Program-made: the position numbers and the translations under genes
Assembly (NCBI GenBank): GCA_030589945.1
Contig: JAUUZN010000002.1
Span: 1-60,166 of the forward strand
DNA length: 60,166 bases
Direction of reading: 5' to 3'
From: Gammaproteobacteria bacterium
GTDB lineage: Bacteria; Pseudomonadota; Gammaproteobacteria; Enterobacterales; GCA-2746155
The notes under the pieces: model-generated
The model's database searches: none
What the model was told of the DNA's origin: nothing
What the model saw: only the letters and a program-made list of their open reading frames with translations
Shown: piece after piece, positions 1-8,862 of the stretch
Layout: every line of letters starts with the position of its first letter
How positions within the stretch are numbered: position 1 is the stretch's first letter

Positions 1-101
1 AATGCTCATGTACTCATCGTACACTCCGCTTTTTCATCGGCTTTGCCTTGTTCTTTGACTTCTCGCTATCCGTGTAAAGGTCTCAAATAGAGCTAATTTA
101 A

Positions 102-245
102 ATGCGTATCGTAATAACACCAGGTGAACCCGCAGGAATTGGACCTGATCTTATTATTCAATATGTGCAACATGCACAAGCACATGAGCTCATTTGTATC
201 GCCGATCCTATTATGCTGCAAGCGCGGGCAAAAAAATTGGGCTTG
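102..245 (+). pseudogene. pdxA: pdxA 5' fragment (4-hydroxythreonine-4-phosphate dehydrogenase), truncated
   Basis: The first 48 codons read as a PdxA N-terminus: the opening [17 protein letters not shown] matches the family start, and a conserved [15 protein letters not shown]-like segment follows. PdxA oxidises 4-phosphohydroxy-threonine in pyridoxal phosphate synthesis and is normally about 330 residues. Here the similarity stops near base 245, after which the strand runs into the reversed 5' end of another gene and reaches a stop at 297-299. No clear ribosome binding site is visible and the usual upstream surA 3' end is not recognisable. It is a remnant or one side of a rearrangement or assembly join, not a working gene. 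Confidence 0.75.
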
Positions 246-506
246 TGCAGAATCATTGTCACCACCCAAACCTTTTGTGAAAAAGAGTTGTTTACCTAAC
301 TGAGCTACAGAACCATCTATAGATGGGAGTGTTCTACCTGTCGTTGGGTCACCTGTCATTCCTGTACTTGTAGCGAGACTTAACAAGACCTCCGCTGTTG
401 TAGGAATTTCAGGTTCTACAATTAAAGGGTCATCATCGCTACAGGATGATATAAATAAACTTAAGGGTATTAATATACTTAGGGTTAAGGTGTTTCTATT
501 ATTCAT
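246..506 (-). pseudogene. 5' fragment of a cytochrome c peroxidase/MauG-like lipoprotein gene
   Basis: Read from 506 downward the frame starts with a lipoprotein signal peptide (lipobox-like ISSC near residue 22) and a short acidic linker. It then reaches [11 protein letters not shown] followed by GDNDSA, the segment that in di-heme cytochrome c peroxidase/MauG proteins immediately precedes the first CxxCH. The similarity breaks exactly before the expected CxxCH, at about base 246, where the sequence becomes reversed pdxA. The remaining codons of the 137-residue ORF (93-245) are antisense pdxA. Only about 87 authentic residues of a protein of several hundred remain, so it cannot bind heme. 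The family call rests on this short pre-heme motif and signal peptide. Confidence 0.6.
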
Positions 507-761
507 ATTGCCAACTTATTAAATTAGAATTGTCTAATATAATGAGTTGTGTAATTATTGTGTACAATGTGACGAAGTGTCGCAGGTCAATCGGTGTTCC
601 ATTGCCTTCATCCGTTTGCCTTCCTTTCAGTTTCTCAATGCTTGTTCTTAATCAAAAATAATAAAAATTAAAATCAGTGCATCCAAACCCCTATCGAGAT
701 GCATCTATATAACTAAGATGTAATAATACATTGGTAAATATAGGCATAAATGGAGAACAAT

Positions 762-1145
762 ATGAGTGAGTTCATGATACCAATTTCAATGTTTGCAATG
801 ATTTTAGGGATAGTTTGGGTTATTTCAGCATCCAAGGCAAAATCTAAGATAGAAATTCAACATACAATTCAGGCGGCTATTGGTAACAATACTGAGTTAA
901 CGCCTGAAGTGATTAAAGCTCTGGGTGCAAACCCTGCAAAGCCATATGCAGACTTACGTGCAGGTGTTGTATTGATTGCGGTTGCTTTAGGTTTTGTTAT
1001 ATTAGGCTATAACATAAGTAATGTAGAGGGAAATAAAGAAGTAATGTCTATTATGACGGGCGTTGCAGCATTTCCTGGCTTAATTGGCTTGGCTCTAATT
1101 GCTATGCACTTTTTCCTGAAAGGCAAAAAAGACGGTACTGAGTAA
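762..1145 (+). CDS. Small two-TM membrane protein (DUF6249-like), leads an ECF sigma operon
   Basis: A 127-residue protein with a TM helix at the N-terminus (about residues 3-21), a soluble middle containing a helical segment resembling ELTPEVIKALGANP, and two further hydrophobic segments near the C-terminus before a basic tail. I prefer ATG 762 to the ORF-track start at 750 because GGAG lies 6 bases upstream of it. The stop is 3 bases before the sigma factor start, so the genes are almost certainly co-transcribed. Such proteins often accompany small ECF sigma/anti-sigma modules. No enzymatic motif is visible. The 255 bases upstream hold no other gene; I see only AT-rich promoter-like sequence. 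Confidence 0.65.
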   Translation: MSEFMIPISMFAMILGIVWVISASKAKSKIEIQHTIQAAIGNNTELTPEVIKALGANPAKPYADLRAGVVLIAVALGFVILGYNISNVEGNKEVMSIMTGVAAFPGLIGLALIAMHFFLKGKKDGTE

Positions 1146-1148
1146 CTT

Positions 1149-1697
1149 TTGGAATCAACGGATCATGAATTGGTGGCGCTAGTCGTCGCCATGGGCGATA
1201 AAAAAGCATATGGCGTGTTGGTGCATCGCTATCAGACCTTAATAAGAGGTCTGCTTATGCGAATGACGTCAAATGCAGCTCTGGCTGATGATCTGTCACA
1301 GGCTACGTTCATCCATGCTCATAAGAAGATAGGCACCTACACGGGAAAGGGCAGCTTTAAAGGATGGCTATGCCGCATCGCACATAATGAATTTTTACAG
1401 GCGAGACGCAAGAAAAAAGCTGCTGATGCTGTATTGGAGAAGTATCGAGAACATCAGGATATACAACCACAAGCAAGTCACTGGGATGTTGGCGATACTA
1501 TGGATTTAGACTTGGCACTATCAAGGCTAAAGGAGCCAGAACGGGTTGCTATCATCATGTGTTATTCAGGTGGTTTAAGCCATAGTGAAGCATCTGATGC
1601 AATGGGACTGCCTGTTGGTACTATCAAGTCACACATTAACCGTGGCAAGAAAAAGTTAAGAGAATTGCTGGAAGAGCAGGAGGTAGTAACAGTATGA
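1149..1697 (+). CDS. ECF-family RNA polymerase sigma factor
   Basis: A 182-residue sigma-70 ECF protein that should redirect RNA polymerase to stress or envelope-response promoters. Region 2 runs from about residue 8 (MGDKKAYGVLVHRYQ) through DDLSQATFIHAHKKIGTY and the KGWLCRIAHNEF helix. Region 4 is near residues 125-175, with the helix-turn-helix LSHSEASDAMGLPVGTIKSHINRGKKKL. The start is a TTG with a weak GAG 6 bases upstream; no in-frame ATG lies early enough to preserve region 2. The stop overlaps the ATG of the next gene (ATGA), the usual sigma/anti-sigma coupling. Target genes cannot be inferred. Confidence 0.88.
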   Translation: MESTDHELVALVVAMGDKKAYGVLVHRYQTLIRGLLMRMTSNAALADDLSQATFIHAHKKIGTYTGKGSFKGWLCRIAHNEFLQARRKKKAADAVLEKYREHQDIQPQASHWDVGDTMDLDLALSRLKEPERVAIIMCYSGGLSHSEASDAMGLPVGTIKSHINRGKKKLRELLEEQEVVTV

Positions 1698-2023
1698 ATA
1701 TGGAAGAAGAGCTTGATATGAAACTACAAAATGCTTTTGCCCACGCAAATGCTCAAGTACTCCCAAGTGAAGAATTTGTGAATAAAGTCATGGAAGATAT
1801 ACAGGTTAAAAGCCATAAAAGAACAGTTATTCTCGGTGGTGCTGCGACAACAGGTTCTGCGATTACTGCGGATCAGCTTTCCGGTTTGATTGAGAATGTT
1901 CATTTCACTAATCCTATATTAGCGCAGGGTTTTGAAATGCTGGGACCGGATGTCTTAATCACTGTCGCATTCGTGCTTATGGCCAGTGTTGTTGCATTTG
2001 TATTGCCAAACCGTTCGTTCTAG
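1694..2023 (+). CDS. Putative anti-sigma factor, single-pass membrane protein
   Basis: A 109-residue protein whose start overlaps the sigma factor stop by 4 bases, implying translational coupling. The N-terminal 50 residues are soluble and helical (MEEELDMKLQNAFAHANAQ and a following EEFVNKVMEDI helix). A Gly/Ala/Thr-rich segment follows at about 55-65, and one clear TM helix ends the protein (VLITVAFVLMASVVAFVLP). This layout fits membrane-anchored anti-sigma factors, but there is no zinc-binding HxxxCxxC motif, so it is not a ZAS-type protein. The role is inferred from position and topology only. Confidence 0.6.
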   Translation: MNMEEELDMKLQNAFAHANAQVLPSEEFVNKVMEDIQVKSHKRTVILGGAATTGSAITADQLSGLIENVHFTNPILAQGFEMLGPDVLITVAFVLMASVVAFVLPNRSF

Positions 2024-2090
2024 TTGATTGACAGCTAAGCATGGTGCACGGTTTAATAGACCGCTACAAAATAATTTAGGTAGGTAAACG

Positions 2091-2504
2091 ATGAGTCTTA
2101 AAAAATACACTGGCAGCTGTCTTTGTGGCGATGTTAAATATGAGGTAGAAGCTGAGGCTGAGAGTTTTTATTTATGTCATTGTCAACAATGCAGAAAACT
2201 AACCGGTTCAGCCATGGCAAGTAATATTCAGCTAGCGCCTGCAGATGTAAATTGGCTCTGTGGTGAGTCACAAATCAAACGCTTCGACCAGCCTGGAGAC
2301 AGAACATTTACAAAGGTGTTCTGTTCTAATTGTGGTTCTGCTTTACCTTATATTAATAAAAGTGGGAATTCTTTGGTTATCCCAGCCGGTTCTCTGGATC
2401 ATCAGATAGATATTGCACCAGAGGTGAATATATTTTGGGAAGATAAAGCTGAATGGTTAGAACTTGGTATAGAAGCACGAAAGTGCGATGGTTTTGATGA
2501 ATAG
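2091..2504 (+). CDS. GFA/CENP-V domain zinc protein (glutathione-dependent formaldehyde-activating family)
   Basis: A 137-residue single-domain member of the GFA family. The zinc-binding cysteines are visible as GSCLCGDVKYE near the N-terminus, CHCQQCRKLTG at about residues 29-40 and CSNCGS at about 77-82. Characterised relatives include S-(hydroxymethyl)glutathione synthase, but most family members have no proven reaction, so a role in formaldehyde handling is only possible. No glutathione-dependent formaldehyde dehydrogenase is adjacent. It is preceded by its own TAGGTAGG-like ribosome binding site and followed by a strong inverted repeat, so it is probably monocistronic. Confidence 0.8.
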   Translation: MSLKKYTGSCLCGDVKYEVEAEAESFYLCHCQQCRKLTGSAMASNIQLAPADVNWLCGESQIKRFDQPGDRTFTKVFCSNCGSALPYINKSGNSLVIPAGSLDHQIDIAPEVNIFWEDKAEWLELGIEARKCDGFDE

Positions 2505-2599
2505 ATTGATTTTAATGTTAGTACCTAAGTAAATAATAAACATTTCATAAATTACTGTCAGGCATATTTTAAGTCACTTTTAATCGGTTCTAGAATGAA

Positions 2600-2633
2600 G
2601 AGGGCACACATAAGTAAACCTATGTGTGCCCTC
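2600..2633. terminator. Inverted repeat between convergent genes, likely bidirectional terminator
   Basis: A perfect 13-bp stem, GAGGGCACACATA / TATGTGTGCCCTC, with an 8-base loop. It sits between the stop of the GFA-family gene (+) and the stop of the TonB receptor gene (-). There is no long T run on either side, so termination strength is uncertain. Confidence 0.6.
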
Positions 2634-2655
2634 GACTTATGACTAACTAAACAGC

Positions 2656-5079
2656 TTAAAATTCGTACGAAATAGTCGCACCAAATGTTTGTGGCTGATT
2701 AGGATAGACTGTAATGCTTCCAGCTTGTATTGGTGTTGGAAAACCTGACATAAAGTATTCATCATCGTTTAGATTTCTGACCCAAAGTTGAATGCTGACA
2801 TCATTGTTGAAAGTCACACCAGCACTGGCATTAAGGGTACTCACTTCACGTGTTAAATCATCGGGTAGGTTTGCAACCAGTAAAGCTTCACTCTCATAGA
2901 TGTAGTCTGAGCGGATATATCCGTATGCGCCACTATCAAACTCGAAATCATACATAATACCAGCAACGATACTCGTTTCATGGACTCCAGCAGGTTTCTT
3001 ACCGGTTAAATCAATTGGACCAGAAGGACCTTGTGCACCCGCAAATGAATCGTAGATAGGGTCAAGGAACGTACCTGCTAAAGTTAGCGTCCAGTTATCG
3101 TTTGGTCTAAAGACTGAATCAAACTCTACGCCAGTAGTACTTTGTTGACCAGCATTTGCAAGAACAAAACCGGTTCCAATAAAGATGGAAGATTGAAATT
3201 CTTCAATGGTCTGGTCAAAGTATGTGATATTAAAAGCACCTTTTTCGAATCGTGTTTTCATACCTAACTCATAAACAGTAGCTTCTTCAGGAGCAGCACT
3301 TCTTGTTCCATAACGTTGATCGCCTCGAGCAAGGCCAGCTGCTATCAATGCAGTTTGATCGGTCATGAAGGGAAGTGTATCGCGAGATAAGTTCCAAGAC
3401 GTAGCTTTAAATCCAGTCGCTGCTGTGGCAAAGATATTAACATTCTCATTAACTTCATAAGCTAAGCGTACAGTCCATGTGGTTGCACTATCTGAGCTCT
3501 TGCCATCTTCCACAGAGTTAGGAAAATCTAACATGGGTGGTAAAAACTGGAAGCTTTGTAAAATTGGAACAGCTGGTGCGAGTGATGGAATGAATCCAAT
3601 AGGAACACCAAATAGAGTAAGGTCATTGGTTAGGTCTATTGCAGAAAGCGCATCGGTATTCGTTTGAGTGACCGTTAAGTCTTTCTCGTCATTGGTATAA
3701 CTCATACCAAAGGTAGCTGTGAATTCATCTGAAATATGATAATCAAAGGTAGCGAATATTGAATAAGCTTTATTATCTTGCGTGTAGGCAGTATTAACAC
3801 TGGTATCTGATGAAAAGAACGAACCAGGAGCAAGACCATATACGCCCTCAACACCAGCAAGTAGTCCAGGTGCTCCACCAGCCGCCAATAAGACGTCAAA
3901 GAAACTTCTGATATTGTCACCAAAGAACAGGGTATCATCGGTCGTTACATCTTCTTGGAAGATAAAGGCGCCTACCATCCAATCTAATTTGCGTTTACCT
4001 GTTGATGTTAATCGGAACTCTTGAGTAAACGTTTCAATTTTGACATTCGCAGACTCGTTAATGACATCTAACGATGAAAAATCAACGTCATTATCAAAAC
4101 CTGATTCATTGGTACGCATCGCTGTAATTGAGACAAAAGTGAATCCATCAAAATTAATGTCGGCCTGTAAAGAAAACCCACTATCTTCAACTTTATTAGT
4201 AGGATCACTATTAAGAGCAGACTCATAAGAAAAAGGCGTTGTGTCACTAGTGACCTGTCCACCTAATAATTGAGTGATTGGAGCAGTGGGGCCATTAATA
4301 AAGCTTGAGACGGTACAACAAACTTCATCAATTTCACTCATATCAGCGATTAAGCGTAAGGTAACATCGGCTGTAGGTTCAAAGAGCATTTGTCCACGAA
4401 CGTTCCAACGATCTCGCGTATTCAAATCGCCAAGTCCTACGATACTTTCTGTATAGCCATCACGAGTATTTAAACCAGCAGAGAGACTAAAGGCTGTAGT
4501 ATCATTAATCTCATTAGTGATATAACCTTTAAACACCTGTTGGTTATAATTTCCGAACCCTGCTTCAAACTTTCCCTCAAAATCATGAGATGGTGTTTTA
4601 GTCCGTACGTTGATAACACCTGCTGAAGCATTCTTACCGAATAATGTGCTCTGTGGTCCACTTAATATTTCTATCTGATCAAGCCTCGGCAAATCACCGA
4701 TTTGAGAAGCTGAGCGAGAACGGTATACGCCATCAATAAAAACACCCACTGAAGGTTCTATGCCGGTGTTGTTTGAACCGTTACCGAAACCACGAAGTGT
4801 GAAACTTGTGTTAACAGAGCGTTGTAGAGGTGTAACTCTCAGTGTTGGAACAATTGCTTGAAGGTCATAGATGTCTAGAATCTTAGTCCGCTCTATAGCT
4901 TCTTCACCTACCACTGTAATAGCAATGGGTGATTGTTGTAATCCTTGCTGTCGTTTAGAGGCGGTTACGATGATCACATCGTCATCGACGGCTTCATCAC
5001 CTTCAGCTGCATATAATTGTTGATTGGTTGGTATCAGTGTAGCTAGGGCTGCTATGCTAAAAATCTTTAGAACTCGCAT
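2656..5079 (-). CDS. TonB-dependent outer-membrane receptor
   Basis: An 807-residue receptor with signal peptide (cleavage near QLYAAEG), a TonB-box-like DDDVIIVTASKR, then a plug domain with LRGFGNG, a VFIDGVYRSR strand and the conserved IEILSGPQSTLFGKNASAGVINV. A long 22-strand-type barrel follows, ending NQPQTFGATISYEF with terminal Phe. It imports a ligand from outside using TonB energy. The plug style (PSVGVFIDGVYRSR, GPQSTLFGKNASAG) is typical of large receptor families that expand in heterotrophs degrading complex organics; the ligand cannot be read from sequence. No transporter or regulator gene is co-directional next to it. A CC pair (DEVCCTVSSF) in an extracellular-loop region could be a disulfide. 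Confidence 0.9.
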   Translation of the reverse strand: MRVLKIFSIAALATLIPTNQQLYAAEGDEAVDDDVIIVTASKRQQGLQQSPIAITVVGEEAIERTKILDIYDLQAIVPTLRVTPLQRSVNTSFTLRGFGNGSNNTGIEPSVGVFIDGVYRSRSASQIGDLPRLDQIEILSGPQSTLFGKNASAGVINVRTKTPSHDFEGKFEAGFGNYNQQVFKGYITNEINDTTAFSLSAGLNTRDGYTESIVGLGDLNTRDRWNVRGQMLFEPTADVTLRLIADMSEIDEVCCTVSSFINGPTAPITQLLGGQVTSDTTPFSYESALNSDPTNKVEDSGFSLQADINFDGFTFVSITAMRTNESGFDNDVDFSSLDVINESANVKIETFTQEFRLTSTGKRKLDWMVGAFIFQEDVTTDDTLFFGDNIRSFFDVLLAAGGAPGLLAGVEGVYGLAPGSFFSSDTSVNTAYTQDNKAYSIFATFDYHISDEFTATFGMSYTNDEKDLTVTQTNTDALSAIDLTNDLTLFGVPIGFIPSLAPAVPILQSFQFLPPMLDFPNSVEDGKSSDSATTWTVRLAYEVNENVNIFATAATGFKATSWNLSRDTLPFMTDQTALIAAGLARGDQRYGTRSAAPEEATVYELGMKTRFEKGAFNITYFDQTIEEFQSSIFIGTGFVLANAGQQSTTGVEFDSVFRPNDNWTLTLAGTFLDPIYDSFAGAQGPSGPIDLTGKKPAGVHETSIVAGIMYDFEFDSGAYGYIRSDYIYESEALLVANLPDDLTREVSTLNASAGVTFNNDVSIQLWVRNLNDDEYFMSGFPTPIQAGSITVYPNQPQTFGATISYEF

Positions 5080-5642
5080 GGGTCATTCCTCGTTGATTTG
5101 TATCATTTATTTTTGGTTTGGCGGTAATTTTAAATTACATAAATCATTCATGATGATTCTTATTATTATTTATTTTTATACAGGCCGTTCATTTCTAATA
5201 CAGTAGTTCTGTTAACCCCATTGATGGGTAGTCGCACTATAAATGTACAGCTGAAACAGAACTCTAATTCAGTTTTATAAAAATATCAACTTTATGGCGA
5301 TAGTTAACAAGCTTTGGGTCATTGAATTATAGGTGTTTTAAGGGATTTTCTGAACCTTTTGAACTCAGATATAAGCCAATATTATTAAAATAATTCTAAA
5401 TAACATCTTTTTATTTGTAATTTCTGCACAAAGTAAAAAATTCAAACTATAGTATCCTTATAGGGCTGTAATTCAATAGATTTGAATTGCTATCGATAAG
5501 GATATCAGTTATAAGATTATCCTAATAAAAACGAATATAAATTTATAATTTAAAAGATGAGACCAACAAGGCTGTAGTCTCAAAAATCAAACGTTATAAA
5601 AATTAAACAATTGATAAATATTGATTAGATAGGGATGTATTA
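5080..5642. other. 563-base intergenic region between divergent TonB receptor and response regulator
   Basis: No credible gene on either strand; the ORF 5024-5206 is a shadow. The region is AT-rich and must contain the divergent promoters for the TonB receptor (-) and the response regulator (+). Its one clear structure is a nested palindrome at 5454-5503, annotated separately. Nothing else stood out by eye. Confidence 0.6.
5454..5503. repeat. Nested palindrome upstream of the response regulator gene
   Basis: Outer arms ATCCTTAT and ATAAGGAT enclose inner arms AATTCAA and TTGAATT, which are separated by TAGAT. The two dyads share nearly the same centre, and the structure ends 139 bases before the response regulator start. 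It may be a double operator for a dimeric regulator, possibly autoregulation, or a transcript hairpin. No protein is known from this sequence to bind it. Confidence 0.5.
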
Positions 5643-6440
5643 ATGCGCGGTGAAGTAGACATTCAGCAGAGTTCTTCCGAGTTACCCAACCTACTTATTA
5701 TTGATGACTCTGAATCATTGGTTATTTTTATTACTGAGTTATTTTCTGAAGATTTTTATTGCCAAAGTGCATCTGATGGTCAGGAAGGCATACAAAAAGC
5801 AGAACGTCTGTTACCAGATATTATCCTGTGCGATGTAAAAATGCCAAAAATTTCAGGGCTAGACGTAGTCAGGACTCTCAAAAATAATCCAAAAACAAGA
5901 TTTATTCCTATTATCCTTCTCAGTGGTTATAACACGCGTGAAAACCGTCTTGAAGGGTTAAGAGCGATGGCGGATGATTTTCTACCCAAACCGTTCGATT
6001 ATGAAGAACTGCGTATTAAGATGACAAATCTTCTACAAATACGTAAAGAACTTCAGACGAATGATAATGAAGATTTCTTAAATATTGAACTTGGATTGGA
6101 TGCAAATAATTACAGCAGTGACCATCGTCACTTTATCGAACTGATGTTAGGTTGTTTTATAGCAAAATATTCTGATCGAAAACTCAATGTAAATCTCATC
6201 GCCGAACATATGAACATCAGTATTCGCCAATTACAAAGAAAAATAAAGGCAATTACCGGGTTATCCCCGATGGATTTATTAAGAATTTATCGCCTGAGGC
6301 AGTCATCGCAATTGTTACTCAGACATAAGAGTATCGCAGAAGTTGCTGAAGCCTGTGGTTTTCGTTCTCCAAACTATTTTTGTACCTGTTTTAAAGATTA
6401 TTTCAATATTACCCCTAGTTATCATCAGCGTAATCATTAG
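5643..6440 (+). CDS. Orphan response regulator: receiver domain plus AraC-type DNA-binding domain
   Basis: 265 residues. Residues about 15-135 form a CheY-like receiver: acidic pair in LLIIDDSE, phospho-acceptor Asp in IILCDVKMP, conserved Ser in LLSG and the Lys in LPKPF. Residues about 165-265 form an AraC/XylS domain with two helix-turn-helix units (IAEHMNISIRQLQRKI and IAEVAEACGFRSPNYFCTCFK). It should act as a phosphorylation-controlled transcription factor. No histidine kinase gene lies in the window. ATG 5643 follows AGGGA at 8-base spacing. It lies about 200 bases upstream of ccoN in the same direction; the FNR promoter between them makes separate transcription more likely, though a role in controlling neighbours is possible. 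Confidence 0.88.
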   Translation: MRGEVDIQQSSSELPNLLIIDDSESLVIFITELFSEDFYCQSASDGQEGIQKAERLLPDIILCDVKMPKISGLDVVRTLKNNPKTRFIPIILLSGYNTRENRLEGLRAMADDFLPKPFDYEELRIKMTNLLQIRKELQTNDNEDFLNIELGLDANNYSSDHRHFIELMLGCFIAKYSDRKLNVNLIAEHMNISIRQLQRKIKAITGLSPMDLLRIYRLRQSSQLLLRHKSIAEVAEACGFRSPNYFCTCFKDYFNITPSYHQRNH

Positions 6441-6484
6441 AAAAAAGTTCCACGTTATACCTTTATATTTTGTTTCTCTAATAT

Positions 6485-6525
6485 TTGATCTAGATCAATA
6501 CTATTTTCTTCTGTATAACTATGAT
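6485..6525 (+). promoter_or_regulatory. FNR-type box and promoter of the cco operon
   Basis: TTGATCTAGATCAA at 6485-6498 is a perfect match to the FNR/ANR consensus TTGAT-N4-ATCAA. A TATGAT hexamer at 6520-6525 would be the -10 element and puts transcription start near 6533, so the box centre falls at about -41.5, the class II activation position. The start codon of ccoN is about 110 bases further on. Confidence 0.85.
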
Positions 6526-6642
6526 CGCGATTACCTCTAGGGTTAGAGAATCACAACAACTCCACATCAGACTAGTGCTTGTAATTTGCCTATTAGTTTG
6601 AACTATTTACTTAATATTTATTGAAGAAGGTTAGAGCTCTCT

Positions 6643-8055
6643 ATGGATACCAATCAATATAATTATAAAGTTGTCAAACAGTTTGCATTTATGACCGTAA
6701 TTTGGGGCATAGTGGGCATGCTGGTTGGCGTAATCATAGCTACTCAGTTAATTTGGCCAGATTTCTTGAGAGATATTCCCTGGCTAAGTTATGGTCGATT
6801 GAGACCTTTACATACCAATGCAGTAATTTTTGCATTTGGCGGCAGTGGATTGTTTGCAACTGCTTACTATGTTGTGCAACGAACCTGCCATGTACAATTA
6901 TTCATGCCTCGTCTAGCGGCCTTTACCTTCTGGGGATGGCAATTGGTAATTGTTCTTGCAGCAATTACACTGCCTCTTGGTTTGACCACTTCTAAAGAAT
7001 ATGCAGAACTTGAATGGCCAATTGATATCTTAATTACGGTCGTTTGGGTCTCCTTTGCAATTGTTTATTTTGGCACCATTGTAAAACGTAAGACATCGCA
7101 TATTTATGTAGCCAATTGGTTTTATGGTGCATTCATCTTAACCATTGCAGTTTTACATTTGGTCAATAGCGCTGCAGTTCCCGTAACATTCTTTAAATCT
7201 TACTCAGCATACGCTGGCGCCATTGATGCGATGGTGCAGTGGTGGTACGGACATAATGCAGTTGGATTCTTCCTAACGGCTGGTTTCCTTGGCATGATGT
7301 ATTATTTTGTCCCTGTACAGTCTGGACAACCCGTTTACTCATACCGTCTTTCAGTAGTTCACTTTTGGGCATTGATTGCAATTTATATGTGGGCAGGTCC
7401 TCATCACCTTCATTACACTTCACTACCGGATTGGGCCCAATCCATTGGTATGGTGTTTTCTTTGATTTTGTTAGCTCCATCTTGGGGTGGCATGATCAAT
7501 GGTATGATGACCATGTCGGGTGCTTGGCATAAGCTTCGCCACGATCCCATATTACAATTTATGATTGTATCCTTATCGTTTTACGGTATGTCTACTTTTG
7601 AAGGTCCTATGATGGCCATCAAAACCGTCAATGCATTATCTCATTATACAGACTGGACCATTGGTCACGTTCATTCAGGCGCATTAGGCTGGGTGGCGAT
7701 GGTGACCATCGGTACACTTTATTCTCTATTTCCTCGACTCTATGGAAAGACAGAAATGTTCAGCGTGCCATTAATCCGAGTGCATTTTTGGTTAGCAACT
7801 GTCGGTGTGGTTCTTTATATCACCGCCATGTGGATTGCCGGAGTGATGCAAGGGCTGATGTGGCGTGCGGTGAATGATGATGGAACTTTAACCTATAGTT
7901 TCGTTGAGTCATTGGAAGCGACAATGCCTTATTATGGTGTTCGTTTGCTCGGAGGAACTATCTTCCTAATTGGTATGTTTTTTATGCTCTACAACGTTAT
8001 TAAGACGATTCAGGGTCCCGATACCGCTGATCGTACAATACCTGCACCTGGTTAA
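6643..8055 (+). CDS. ccoN: cbb3-type cytochrome c oxidase catalytic subunit I
   Basis: A 470-residue, 12-TM heme-copper oxidase subunit of the C family, the high-affinity oxygen reductase of the inner membrane. Visible landmarks are the low-spin heme b ligand in RPLHTNAV, CuB His in [10 protein letters not shown] and the AGPHHLHY pair. The helix VII Tyr of this family is in [10 protein letters not shown], and heme ligands are in [11 protein letters not shown]. Length is normal for the family. It opens the operon ccoNOQP-ccoGHIS behind an FNR box, so expression is expected under low oxygen. It begins with ATG preceded by a GAAGG ribosome binding site. Confidence 0.97.
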   Translation: MDTNQYNYKVVKQFAFMTVIWGIVGMLVGVIIATQLIWPDFLRDIPWLSYGRLRPLHTNAVIFAFGGSGLFATAYYVVQRTCHVQLFMPRLAAFTFWGWQLVIVLAAITLPLGLTTSKEYAELEWPIDILITVVWVSFAIVYFGTIVKRKTSHIYVANWFYGAFILTIAVLHLVNSAAVPVTFFKSYSAYAGAIDAMVQWWYGHNAVGFFLTAGFLGMMYYFVPVQSGQPVYSYRLSVVHFWALIAIYMWAGPHHLHYTSLPDWAQSIGMVFSLILLAPSWGGMINGMMTMSGAWHKLRHDPILQFMIVSLSFYGMSTFEGPMMAIKTVNALSHYTDWTIGHVHSGALGWVAMVTIGTLYSLFPRLYGKTEMFSVPLIRVHFWLATVGVVLYITAMWIAGVMQGLMWRAVNDDGTLTYSFVESLEATMPYYGVRLLGGTIFLIGMFFMLYNVIKTIQGPDTADRTIPAPG

Positions 8056-8069
8056 TTAAGGAGATACTC

Positions 8070-8675
8070 ATGAGTCATGAAACAATTGAAAAAAATGTAG
8101 GCTTAATGGCAATCCTTATTGTTGTTGCCATTAGTTGGGGGGGATTAGCTGAAATCGTCCCGCTATTCTTTATCTCCGAAACAACTGAACCCGTTGAAGG
8201 ATTAAAACCTTATCCAGCTCTAGAACTAGAAGGTCGTGATATCTACATCCGTGAAGGTTGTCATGTGTGTCACACACAGATGATTCGCCCCTTACGTGCT
8301 GAGACTGAGCGATATGGACACTATACGGTCGCAGGTGAGGATGTTTATGAGCATCCATTCCTTTGGGGCTCTAAACGAACTGGGCCTGACTTATCAAGAA
8401 TTGGCAATCGCTACAGTGATGATTGGCACAGAGTTCATTTGAATGACCCTCGTGATGTTGTGCCTGAGTCTAACATGCCAGCCTATACCTGGTTGAACGG
8501 TGCTGTTCTTGATGGTGTTGATACTCCGAAAAAATTGGAAGCTTTAAAATTTTTAGGAGTTCCATACACTGATGAAGACATTGCAAATGCCACAGACGCT
8601 GTTAAAGGAAAAACTGAGATGGATGCAATTGTCGCCTATCTTCAGGGTCTTGGTAAAGAAATGAAGAATCGATAA
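8070..8675 (+). CDS. ccoO: cbb3 oxidase monoheme cytochrome c subunit II
   Basis: A 201-residue membrane-anchored monoheme cytochrome c. An N-terminal TM helix (residues about 10-32) is followed by the heme motif CHVCH in [13 protein letters not shown]. The characteristic CcoO sequence [15 protein letters not shown] follows, and the axial Met is in SNMPAYTWL. It passes electrons from CcoP to the CcoN active site. It lies 14 bases after ccoN with an AAGGAG ribosome binding site. Confidence 0.96.
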   Translation: MSHETIEKNVGLMAILIVVAISWGGLAEIVPLFFISETTEPVEGLKPYPALELEGRDIYIREGCHVCHTQMIRPLRAETERYGHYTVAGEDVYEHPFLWGSKRTGPDLSRIGNRYSDDWHRVHLNDPRDVVPESNMPAYTWLNGAVLDGVDTPKKLEALKFLGVPYTDEDIANATDAVKGKTEMDAIVAYLQGLGKEMKNR

Positions 8676-8679
8676 GCCA

Positions 8680-8862
8680 ATGGATATTAATGTATTCAGA
8701 GGCATAACAACCTTAATTTTGTTAATCATCTTTATTGGCTTCATCTTTTGGGCATTTAGTAAAAACAGGAAAAAATCTTTTTCTGAAGCTGAATTAATGC
8801 CCTTTGATGACGAGCAAATAAAACAAATTAAAAAGCAACGTGAGGACAGCAATCATGAGTGA
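8680..8862 (+). CDS. ccoQ: cbb3 oxidase small subunit CcoQ
   Basis: A 60-residue single-TM protein (hydrophobic residues about 9-26) with a charged cytoplasmic tail that includes KNRKKSFSEAE and KKQRED. It occupies the canonical position between ccoO and ccoP. CcoQ stabilises the assembled oxidase. It starts 4 bases after the ccoO stop and its end overlaps the ccoP start by 8 bases. Confidence 0.9.
   Translation: MDINVFRGITTLILLIIFIGFIFWAFSKNRKKSFSEAELMPFDDEQIKQIKKQREDSNHE

Noticed and set aside
1-506. Insertion sequence or transposon end at the window start
   Set aside because: No transposase fragment or terminal inverted repeats are visible; only two broken genes and a short non-coding edge.
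3479-4661. ORFs at 3479-3667, 3702-3938, 4040-4228, 4068-4262, 4274-4456 and 4470-4661
   Set aside because: All lie inside the TonB receptor gene in other frames and have no ribosome binding sites or recognisable features.
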